Part shown: piece by piece, positions 8,750 to 15,610 of the stretch
Numbering within the stretch: the stretch's first letter is position 1
How the letters are laid out: every line of letters begins with the position of its first letter
NCBI GenBank assembly: GCA_036960375.1
Contig: JBALVY010000001.1
Coordinates: 310,001 to 374,000, forward strand
Direction of reading: 5' to 3'
DNA from: CAWVSB01 sp036960375
GTDB lineage: Bacteria > Pseudomonadota > Gammaproteobacteria > Pseudomonadales > CAWVSB01
Length of the DNA: 64,000 nucleotides
Position numbers and translations under genes: made by a program
The notes under the pieces: generated by a model
The model's input: only the letters and a program-made list of their open reading frames with translations
Told to the model about the DNA's origin: nothing
Database searches by the model: none

Positions 8750-9568
8750 ATGCCGGAGCTACCCGAAGTTGAGACTACCTGCCGAGGTATTGCGCCCCAT
8801 TGTGTAGGCCAGCAAGTTGTCGATATTATTGTGCGCCAGCCGAAATTGCGCTGGCCTGTGCCTGCGGATCTCCAGACACACATGCAAGGGCGAACGATTA
8901 CCAAAGTCTTTCGTCGGGCCAAGTATCTATTATTATCGCTAGAGGATAGCGGCCATTTGATGCTGCATTTAGGCATGTCGGGCAGCCTGAGGATAGTAAG
9001 CGCCAACGAACCTTCAGGTGCCCATGATCATTTGGATGTTGTCTTTAGTAACGGGCAAGCCTTACGCCTGCGTGATCCGCGCCGATTTGGCGCGGCCCTG
9101 TGGGTAACAGGCGATCCGGCCGAGCACAGCCTTTTGTCTGCGTTGGGGCCAGAACCCCTGTCGCAGGATCTCGATGGCGACTATCTCTATCAGCGTTCAC
9201 GAGGGCGCAAGGGCGCAATCAAGACCTTTATTATGGATGGTCATATTGTGGTTGGGGTGGGTAATATCTACGCCAACGAAGCGCTGTTTGCCGCAGGCAT
9301 ACGGCCTGATCGAGCGGCCGGGCGAGTTTCTCTGGCACGCTATCGTGTATTGTCTGATGCAATTAAAAGGATACTGGCAGCAGCCATCGAGAAAGGCGGT
9401 ACGACCCTGCGTGATTTTGTCGATGGCGAGGGTAAACCAGGTTACTTCCAGCAAGAACTGCAGGTATATGGCAGGGAAGGACAGCCTTGTTGTGTTTGTG
9501 ATCGCAGTTTAAGTCTTTCACGGCTGGGCCAGCGTGCAACCGTGTTTTGTCGTCATTGCCAGCGTTAG
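8750..9568 (+). CDS. mutM: Formamidopyrimidine-DNA glycosylase (Fpg)
   Basis: Removes 8-oxoguanine and ring-opened purines from DNA, with AP-lyase activity. The 272-aa protein starts with PELPEVET, where the N-terminal Pro and Glu are the catalytic residues. The H2TH region contains VGVGNIYANEALF. A C-terminal zinc finger has CCVC and FCRHC Cys pairs. The last 4 bases overlap the convergent coaD end. Confidence 0.96.
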   Translation: MPELPEVETTCRGIAPHCVGQQVVDIIVRQPKLRWPVPADLQTHMQGRTITKVFRRAKYLLLSLEDSGHLMLHLGMSGSLRIVSANEPSGAHDHLDVVFSNGQALRLRDPRRFGAALWVTGDPAEHSLLSALGPEPLSQDLDGDYLYQRSRGRKGAIKTFIMDGHIVVGVGNIYANEALFAAGIRPDRAAGRVSLARYRVLSDAIKRILAAAIEKGGTTLRDFVDGEGKPGYFQQELQVYGREGQPCCVCDRSLSLSRLGQRATVFCRHCQR

Positions 9569-10047
9569 TCGTGGTCAAACTTCTCGTTCAGTGCGCTGCA
9601 GACCACCGGGTCGATAAATTTTGATACATCGCCTCCCAGGCTGCTTATCTCCCGCACCAGAGAAGACGAAATATAGGAAAGATGATCCGCCGGTGTTAGA
9701 AATACCGTTTCAAAATGCGGCTTGATTGCCCGGTTCATATTGGCGAGCTGAAATTCATATTCAAAATCAGAGACCGCACGCAAACCTCGCAAAACCACAT
9801 TGGAATCGCATTTTTCAGCAAAATCGACTACTAGCTCGGCAAAGCCAGTGACTTCTACATTGTCCAAATGTTTTAGTACTTCGCGGCATAAATCTACCCG
9901 TTCTTCAAGACTGAACAGAGGGCCTTTTTTTTCACTGGCAGCAATGGCGACGATAACTTTGTCGAACATTTTAGCCGCGCGCTCTACCAGATCGGTATGG
10001 CCGTTGGTGATGGGGTCAAAAGTGCCGGGGTAAACCACGATGGTCAT
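9565..10047 (-). CDS. coaD: Phosphopantetheine adenylyltransferase
   Basis: Transfers AMP from ATP to 4'-phosphopantetheine, the fourth step of CoA synthesis. The 160-aa protein has the nucleotidyltransferase motif YPGTFDPITNGH at the N-terminus and the ISSSLVREI motif near the C-terminus. The ATG at 10047 is preferred to an in-frame GTG at 10059 because it matches the 159-aa E. coli enzyme. It lies 41 bp downstream of rsmD on the same strand. Confidence 0.95.
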   Translation of the reverse strand: MTIVVYPGTFDPITNGHTDLVERAAKMFDKVIVAIAASEKKGPLFSLEERVDLCREVLKHLDNVEVTGFAELVVDFAEKCDSNVVLRGLRAVSDFEYEFQLANMNRAIKPHFETVFLTPADHLSYISSSLVREISSLGGDVSKFIDPVVCSALNEKFDHD

Positions 10048-10088
10048 AGTGGAATTCACTCTATAAAGGAGGCCGCAGTTTAGCGAAC

Positions 10089-10685
10089 TTACGTGCTTGC
10101 GGCTAGTAATCCGTAGCTAACCTGTCCGCCACTGCCTTGCTTGTGCCAGTGCCAGCCTTTGGGTAGTTCCAGCGGGTGGTTAAGGGGGCACTCCACGTAG
10201 ATATAGCCTTCATGTTTGATAAGATGGCGCTCAGTCAGCAAAGCCAATGTCTCGTCCCAGCAGTTGAGTGCAAAAGGCGGGTCGACAAAGGCAATATCAA
10301 ATGTTTGTTCGGCGTCGTGTTGTTCTTTTAACCAGGCTAGCGTATCTACTCGCGTGACCTCGGCAGCGGCGGTAAATAGCTGGATATTTTGTTCCAGCAG
10401 AGAGATCGCGCCGCGGTCTTTTTCCAGCATCAAGGCATAGCTGGCTCCCTGGCTCAGGGCCTCAAAACCCAGTGCGCCACTGCCGGCAAAAAGGTCTATA
10501 CAACGGGCCTGGTATAGATCTTTGCGTAACCAGTTGAACAGGGTTTCTCGAACCCGGTCGCCGGTGGGGCGCAGGCCTTCTACTTCCGGTACGGCCAATT
10601 TTCGGCCACGCCATTGACCTCCTATGATGCGTACCGCACCGACGTTGGCGCGAGACGATTTTGGCGCTTGCGGTTTAAAGGACAT
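10089..10685 (-). CDS. rsmD: 16S rRNA (guanine966-N2)-methyltransferase
   Basis: A 198-aa SAM-dependent methyltransferase that modifies G966 of 16S rRNA in the 30S subunit. The SAM site is CIDLFAGSGALGFEALSQGA and the catalytic motif for exocyclic amine methylation is FVDPPF. The N-terminal VRIIGGQWRGRKL and RPTGDRVRETLFNWL blocks are typical of RsmD. It is divergent from ftsY, the usual arrangement. Confidence 0.95.
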   Translation of the reverse strand: MSFKPQAPKSSRANVGAVRIIGGQWRGRKLAVPEVEGLRPTGDRVRETLFNWLRKDLYQARCIDLFAGSGALGFEALSQGASYALMLEKDRGAISLLEQNIQLFTAAAEVTRVDTLAWLKEQHDAEQTFDIAFVDPPFALNCWDETLALLTERHLIKHEGYIYVECPLNHPLELPKGWHWHKQGSGGQVSYGLLAAST

Positions 10686-10773
10686 AGAAGCTTAAACTCC
10701 GGCACAGTAAACTGTTAGCATAGCGTAAGTATTTGCAGTGTTAATAACAGAATTTGAGAGAAACCCGTACCAA

Positions 10774-11769
10774 ATGGCATTATTTAGACGAAACAAAGAG
10801 ACACCGGCGCCTTTGGCTTCCACGGACGATACCGTGGACACCGCAGCAAAATCCGGCATGTTTGGCAGACTGAAATCGGGTTTAAGCCGTACCAGCAGTA
10901 ACTTCTCCAAGGGTTTTGGTGAGTTATTCCTGGGGGAGAAGGAAATAGATGATAATTTGCTGGAGGAGCTGGAAACCCAGCTACTAGTGGCAGATGTCGG
11001 GGTAGAAGCCACCAACAGAATTATTAGCAGCCTGACAGACCAGGTTGCTCGCAAAGAGCTTTCGAGTACCCGTGCGCTCTATCAATCATTGCAGTCGGAG
11101 CTTTCACAGCTACTGGTGCCCTGCGAAGTAAAGCTCAATATCGAGGACAATACGCCTTTTGTGATTTTGGTGGTGGGCGTCAATGGTGTAGGCAAGACAA
11201 CCACCATTGGTAAGCTCGCCCGCCGTCTGCAAAATGAGGGTAAGTCGGTGATGCTGGCTGCAGGTGATACTTTTCGCGCCGCCGCCGTTGAGCAATTACA
11301 GGTTTGGGGGGAGCGCAACGATATTCCAGTGATTGCCCAGCATACCGGCGCAGACAGTGCCTCGGTCATATTTGATGCCCTGCAGGCGGCCAAGAGTCGA
11401 GGGGTCGATGTGCTTATTGCGGATACCGCCGGTCGCATGCATAACAAAGATCATTTGATGGAGGAGCTAAAAAAAGTCGTGCGAGTGATGGGCAAGCTTG
11501 ATGATGCGGCCCCGCATGAAGTCCTTTTGGTGCTTGACGCCGGTACCGGTCAGAATGCTCTAACTCAGGCACAGGCTTTTCAGTCTGCTGTGGGGGTGAC
11601 GGGTCTGGCGTTAACCAAACTCGATGGCACGGCCAAAGGCGGCATTATTTTTGCTATCGCTCAAAAATTGGCTCTGCCAATTCGGTTTATTGGAGTGGGT
11701 GAGCAATTGGAAGACTTAAGGCCCTTTGTTGCCAGCGATTTCATTGAGGCTTTGTTCGCCGAATCATGA
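10774..11769 (+). CDS. ftsY: Signal recognition particle receptor FtsY
   Basis: A GTPase that docks SRP-ribosome complexes at the SecYEG translocon. The 331-aa protein has a short N-terminal A region, an N domain, and a G domain with GVNGVGKTTTIGKLA, DTAGRMHNKDHL and TKLDGTAKGG. The start chosen is ATG at 10774 (MALFRRNKET), with GAGAG upstream. A GTG at 10738 is the alternative. The acidic A domain is much shorter than in E. coli FtsY. Its stop overlaps the ftsE start by 4 bases. Confidence 0.95.
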   Translation: MALFRRNKETPAPLASTDDTVDTAAKSGMFGRLKSGLSRTSSNFSKGFGELFLGEKEIDDNLLEELETQLLVADVGVEATNRIISSLTDQVARKELSSTRALYQSLQSELSQLLVPCEVKLNIEDNTPFVILVVGVNGVGKTTTIGKLARRLQNEGKSVMLAAGDTFRAAAVEQLQVWGERNDIPVIAQHTGADSASVIFDALQAAKSRGVDVLIADTAGRMHNKDHLMEELKKVVRVMGKLDDAAPHEVLLVLDAGTGQNALTQAQAFQSAVGVTGLALTKLDGTAKGGIIFAIAQKLALPIRFIGVGEQLEDLRPFVASDFIEALFAES

Positions 11770-12434
11770 TTCAGTTCGATAACGTCAGCAAACGCTATTC
11801 CACCGGACAAGAGGCCCTCAATCGCCTCAGCTTTCATATTGAGCCCAGTGAAATGGTATTTTTAACCGGCCATTCCGGCGCGGGAAAGAGCACTTTGCTG
11901 AAGCTGACCATGTTGATGGAGCGGCCAACAGCCGGCCAGGTATGGGTTAATGGCACTAACCTGAAGAGCTTGGGGCGGCGCCACATTCCCGCGCATCGGC
12001 GAAATATCGGCGTGGTATTTCAGAGCCATCACTTATTGTTTGATCGCAGTGTATTTGACAATGTGGCTCTGCCGCTGGTGATTGCCGGCCATGATTCGCG
12101 GGAGGTTTCTCGTCGAGTACGCGCGGCCCTCGACAAGGTGGGTTTATTGAATAAGGAAAAACAAAACCCTATAGCTTTGTCGGGTGGAGAGCAGCAGCGC
12201 GTGGGTATAGCGCGTGCCGTGGTGAACAAGCCCGCTTTGTTATTGGCCGATGAACCCACCGGAAATTTGGACCCTGAGTTATCGGCAGACATCATGAACC
12301 TATTTGAGCAATTTAATCAGGTGGGGGTTACGGTATTGATAGCAACCCACGACCTGGCTTTGATTGCGCGTATGCCATATCGAATGATGAGTTTGAGTCA
12401 GGGTCGATTGTCCAGTCCGGTATTGGGGCGCTAA
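11766..12434 (+). CDS. ftsE: Cell division ATP-binding protein FtsE
   Basis: The ATPase of the FtsEX complex, which regulates septal peptidoglycan hydrolysis through EnvC-type activators. The 222-aa protein has Walker A GHSGAGKSTLL, signature LSGGEQQR and Walker B LLLADEPTGNLD. The ATG overlaps the ftsY stop (ATGA), so translation is coupled. It is followed by ftsX after 2 bp. Confidence 0.96.
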   Translation: MIQFDNVSKRYSTGQEALNRLSFHIEPSEMVFLTGHSGAGKSTLLKLTMLMERPTAGQVWVNGTNLKSLGRRHIPAHRRNIGVVFQSHHLLFDRSVFDNVALPLVIAGHDSREVSRRVRAALDKVGLLNKEKQNPIALSGGEQQRVGIARAVVNKPALLLADEPTGNLDPELSADIMNLFEQFNQVGVTVLIATHDLALIARMPYRMMSLSQGRLSSPVLGR

Positions 12435-12436
12435 CC

Positions 12437-13423
12437 ATGGCTAAAGTCGCACGACGAGATACCAAGCAAAAAGGAGCCCAGCAGTCCCATACCGGGCTCG
12501 GTCAAAAGCTAAAAGCCTGGCGGGCAAGCCATAAACAGGAATGCTGGGCAAGCCTGCGGCGTTTACTGCGCAAACCGGGTGATAGCCTGATGACCTGGAT
12601 GGTTATCGGCATCGCTTTGGCCTTGCCAGCAGCACTCTATTTAGCGCTGGGTAGCCTGGAGCAACTCAGTAGTGGCTGGGACGGCAGTGCCAGAGTGTCT
12701 TTGTATTTGAATGATACGGTGAGTGAAGAGGAAGGCCAGCAACTGGCCAAAAACTTACTCGCTGATGGTGAAATTGCGGCCATTGAATATATTTCTGCGG
12801 CTGACGCGCTGGTAGAGTTTAAATCCATCTCTGGTTATGGCGATGTACTTGATGCGCTGGCCTACAACCCCTTGCCAGCGGTTATTGTGGTAAAACCCGC
12901 TCAGCATTTAGCAACGGCTGAACAGACCGATGCTTTGGTGGCACGCCTTGGAAAGTTGGACCCCGTTGATCAGGCTGAGCTCGATCTAGAATGGGTACAG
13001 CGGCTCTACGCGATGATGGATTTGGGGCGTCGGGCGATAGCCGCACTGGCACTAATGCTGGCGCTGGGTGTCTTACTGGTGATGGGCAATACAATACGTT
13101 TGGCCATTGAAAACCGGCGCGATGAAATCGTAGTCACCAAGCTGGTCGGCGCTACTGACGCGTTTGTGCGCCGGCCATTTTTATATACTGGCTGGTGGTA
13201 TGGTTTGGGGGGCGGTTTGGCCGCCTGGATTATTGTAGTTGTCGCTTTGCTTTGGTTGGGGGGTGCGGTGGCACGCCTGGTTGGTCTATATGGCGGCGAT
13301 TTTGCATTGCTGCTGCCTGGCCCCATGCAAAGCCTGGCGCTGCTGTTGGGCGCTGGTATATTGGGTTTATTGGGTGCCTGGTTGGCGGTTACTCGACATT
13401 TGGGCGCTATTGAGCCACGCTAA
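12437..13423 (+). CDS. ftsX: Cell division membrane protein FtsX
   Basis: The membrane subunit of FtsEX, at the divisome. The 328-aa protein has a basic cytoplasmic N-terminus (about 50 residues), a first membrane segment near residues 52-74, a large periplasmic domain (about 75-190) and three further C-terminal membrane segments. MGNTIRLAIENRRDEIVVTK is the conserved stretch after the second segment. It is the last gene of ftsY-ftsE-ftsX, with the rpoH promoter directly downstream. Confidence 0.95.
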   Translation: MAKVARRDTKQKGAQQSHTGLGQKLKAWRASHKQECWASLRRLLRKPGDSLMTWMVIGIALALPAALYLALGSLEQLSSGWDGSARVSLYLNDTVSEEEGQQLAKNLLADGEIAAIEYISAADALVEFKSISGYGDVLDALAYNPLPAVIVVKPAQHLATAEQTDALVARLGKLDPVDQAELDLEWVQRLYAMMDLGRRAIAALALMLALGVLLVMGNTIRLAIENRRDEIVVTKLVGATDAFVRRPFLYTGWWYGLGGGLAAWIIVVVALLWLGGAVARLVGLYGGDFALLLPGPMQSLALLLGAGILGLLGAWLAVTRHLGAIEPR

Positions 13424-13455
13424 GTCGTTGAATTAACTCTAATTCACTGATTAAA

Positions 13456-13501
13456 TTGAACTTTTCGCGTATTAGCACTCTAACAAAAAGAGTGCTAGAA
13501 T
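13456..13501 (+). promoter_or_regulatory. rpoH promoter region
   Basis: Two overlapping candidate promoters are visible. One is TTGAAC (13456-13461), 17 bp, then TCTAAC (13479-13484). The other is an extended -10, TGCTAGAAT (13493-13501), which would start transcription near 13508. Both are overlapped by the CIRCE dyad. Which one is used cannot be read from sequence. Confidence 0.5.
13472..13498. promoter_or_regulatory. CIRCE element (HrcA operator) on the rpoH promoter
   Basis: TTAGCACTC at 13472-13480, nine bases, then GAGTGCTAG at 13490-13498. The CIRCE consensus is TTAGCACTC-N9-GAGTGCTAA, so 17 of 18 arm bases match with the exact spacer. It covers both candidate -10 boxes of rpoH, so HrcA bound here would block transcription. 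No hrcA gene lies in the window. Confidence 0.85.
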
Positions 13502-13530
13502 ATTCCCCTATGAGCGAGGAAACACCTTAT

Positions 13531-14376
13531 ATGAGTAATTTACCCAAAACTGTTGCGCTGACCCCGGGCGGCAATCTAAATGCCTACCTGCAGACGGTCA
13601 ATGGCGTTGCTATTTTGACGCGCGAGCAAGAGCTGGAACTGACTAACCGTCTGTATCACCAGGAAGATCTGGAGGCTGCTCGTGAGCTGGTACTGAGTCA
13701 CCTGCGTTTTGTTGTGCATATTGCCCGGTCTTATACCGGCTATGGTTTGCCACTTGCCGACCTGATTCAGGAAGGTAACGTCGGTTTGATGAAAGCCGTT
13801 AAGCGTTTTAATCCTGAAAAGGGTGTGCGTCTGGTGTCTTTTGCTGTGCACTGGATTAAAGCCGAAATGCACGAATATGTACTGCGTAACTGGCGTATCG
13901 TCAAAGTCGCTACAACCAAAGCACAGCGCAAATTATTTTTTAATCTGCGTGGTGCAAAGAAAAACCTGGGCTGGTTAAGCCATGAAGAAGCCAAAGCGGT
14001 GGCCGGCGATTTGGGTGTCGATGTAACCGAAGTTCAGCGAATGGAAGGGCGTTTGGCTGCCTTTGATGCATCTTTCGATGGTGCCCCCGATGAAGACGAA
14101 AGTTATGCCCCGGCACATTACCTGGAAGATCACAGTGCTAACCCGGCTACGCTGCTTGAAGATGCCGACTGGGAGCAGAGCGGTGAAGATAAATTACATG
14201 CCGCTATGGCAACGCTTGATGAACGCGCAAAAGATATATTAGCCAGCCGCTGGTTGTCCGAATCCAAGGCGACTTTGCATGAATTGGCCGATAAATATGG
14301 TATTTCAGCCGAGCGTATTCGCCAGCTTGAAGGCAATGCGATGAAGAAGGTACGAGAGGCCATCGAAGCTACCTAG
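13531..14376 (+). CDS. rpoH: Heat-shock sigma factor sigma32
   Basis: Directs RNA polymerase to heat-shock promoters. The 281-aa protein has region 2 with LRFVVHIARSY and LIQEGNVGLMKAVKRFNP, the RpoH box with KAQRKLFFNLR, and region 4 with ATLHELADKYGISAERIRQL. The ATG at 13531 (MSNLPKTVAL) has GAGGAAA nine bases upstream and gives the Pseudomonas-like length. ATG 13510 and TTG 13456 are in frame, but the latter lies in the promoter. A CIRCE operator overlaps the promoter and a terminator follows the gene. Confidence 0.96.
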   Translation: MSNLPKTVALTPGGNLNAYLQTVNGVAILTREQELELTNRLYHQEDLEAARELVLSHLRFVVHIARSYTGYGLPLADLIQEGNVGLMKAVKRFNPEKGVRLVSFAVHWIKAEMHEYVLRNWRIVKVATTKAQRKLFFNLRGAKKNLGWLSHEEAKAVAGDLGVDVTEVQRMEGRLAAFDASFDGAPDEDESYAPAHYLEDHSANPATLLEDADWEQSGEDKLHAAMATLDERAKDILASRWLSESKATLHELADKYGISAERIRQLEGNAMKKVREAIEAT

Positions 14377-14396
14377 ATCGTATATTTAGCAAGACG

Positions 14397-14422
14397 AAGG
14401 CCATCTTAGGATGGCCTTTTTT
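14397..14422 (+). terminator. Rho-independent terminator after rpoH
   Basis: Stem AAGGCCATC / GATGGCCTT (9 bp), loop TTAG, then a T run ending at 14422. It separates rpoH from the accessory cluster. Confidence 0.9.
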
Positions 14423-14597
14423 ATTGCAAAACTTCGGTGCAATAGAATTTTGCCCGCTTGCATTTACTGTTCAACATCCTCATGATGGCCAAAAATTTGC
14501 TAGCAATGTGATAAGTGATATCTTAAGGAAGAGAAGCATGAATATCGATATATGCTGTTTAGCAAGTGTTTCCTGAACCCTACAGAATAAATGATTG

Positions 14598-15242
14598 ATG
14601 CCTGATACAAAGCCACAACCAGTTAAGAAACGCACCCGTCGAGTACAGGAACGTACCGAGATTACGCGTGCAAAAATTCTTGAAGCCGCCACTCGCATGT
14701 TCTCAGAGCAAGGTTTTGACGGTGTTTCGGTACGTGATATAGAAAACGCCGCAGCGGTACAGCGCGGCTTGGTGGTTTATCACTTTGGCGATAAAGACTC
14801 TCTCTGGAAAACGGTAGCAGACAATACCTTTGGCAGAATGAAGGAACAACTGGAGGAACGCTCGGACATACTGAGAGATCTTTCGGAACGCGATAGCCTG
14901 GTTTTTATTATTCGTTTTCACATTCGTTATCATTCCCAATACCCCGAGCTGGGTCGATTAATGAGTCAGGAAGCGATACAGGACAGCTGGCGAATACGTT
15001 ATTTAGTAGATAAACATATCAAACCCGCTGCACTGGCTATGCGTGAGCTGGTAATGCATGTCGTCGGCCTGGACGAGTCTGCCTATGTGCACTGGTATTA
15101 CATTATGGTGACGGCCAGTAATACGATTTTTTCCTTCGCGCCTGAATGTGATCTGTTATTTGGAGTGGATTCACACGAGGAAGCCAGAGTTGAGGCACAT
15201 GGCGATATGCTGGTCTCAATGCTGCTGGGCAACGGCGAATAA
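14598..15242 (+). CDS. TetR-family transcriptional regulator
   Basis: A 214-aa regulator with a basic N-terminus and a TetR helix-turn-helix at about residues 25-70 (ILEAATRMFSEQGFDGVSVR then VYHFGDKDSLW). The C-terminal ligand-binding domain is all-helical and not assignable to a ligand. It is the first gene of a same-strand catabolic cluster, so local control of the receptor and enzymes downstream is likely (inference from position). Dyads resembling TetR operators lie in the 368-bp gap after it. The ATG at 14598 is used, with an adjoining TTG at 14595 in frame. Confidence 0.85.
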   Translation: MPDTKPQPVKKRTRRVQERTEITRAKILEAATRMFSEQGFDGVSVRDIENAAAVQRGLVVYHFGDKDSLWKTVADNTFGRMKEQLEERSDILRDLSERDSLVFIIRFHIRYHSQYPELGRLMSQEAIQDSWRIRYLVDKHIKPAALAMRELVMHVVGLDESAYVHWYYIMVTASNTIFSFAPECDLLFGVDSHEEARVEAHGDMLVSMLLGNGE

Positions 15243-15610
15243 ATCACATAGCTCACTCCCTGGCGCTTAATTTCAACCGCCTTATCCCGTTTTTATGATG
15301 CCAGTTTGTCTTGCAATAGCAGGTTTGGCCGCCTGGCAGGCTATTTTAGAAAACTTTTCTCCACTCCCAATATCGCCACTAAACCCCTTATATCTAGACA
15401 TATCTTCCGTCTTGGCATGGCATTTGCCTTAGATTAATTTCATTAAATATGTTGACAGACATATATTAAGACTATAAATTTGCTTCTGTGCATATATAGC
15501 GGATGGAGTGAATATGACTCCTGGAGTGCCTTTTAGGTCTCAAGCGTATCGCATAACGGGAAGTACCAAATTGTTAGCCAAACAAAATAATTGATTGAGA
15601 GGGTGTAGAT
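15243..15610. promoter_or_regulatory. Long regulatory gap before the TonB-dependent receptor
   Basis: No gene is visible in these 368 bp. They hold a promoter-like TTGACA (15452-15457) and TATAAA (15473-15478), with a short 15-bp spacer. A dyad ATATGT-N6-ACATAT (15447-15464) overlaps the -35. A related partial dyad, ATAT-N6-ATAT with AGACATAT at 15396-15403, lies about 55 bp upstream. The repeated AGACATAT half-site suggests a regulator operator, perhaps for the TetR protein next door (inference). GAGAGGG just before 15611 is the ribosome site of the receptor. Confidence 0.5.

Noticed and set aside
12520..12530. GGGCAAGCC in ftsX as a second copy of the repeat at 25426-25595.
   Set aside because: Only about ten bases are shared and there is no flanking dyad; coincidence in coding sequence.
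14541..14579. Short reading frame of 12 codons with an AAGGAAGAG site before the TetR gene, as a possible leader peptide.
   Set aside because: Too short to support, no attenuator hairpin follows, and no codon run hints at a sensed amino acid.
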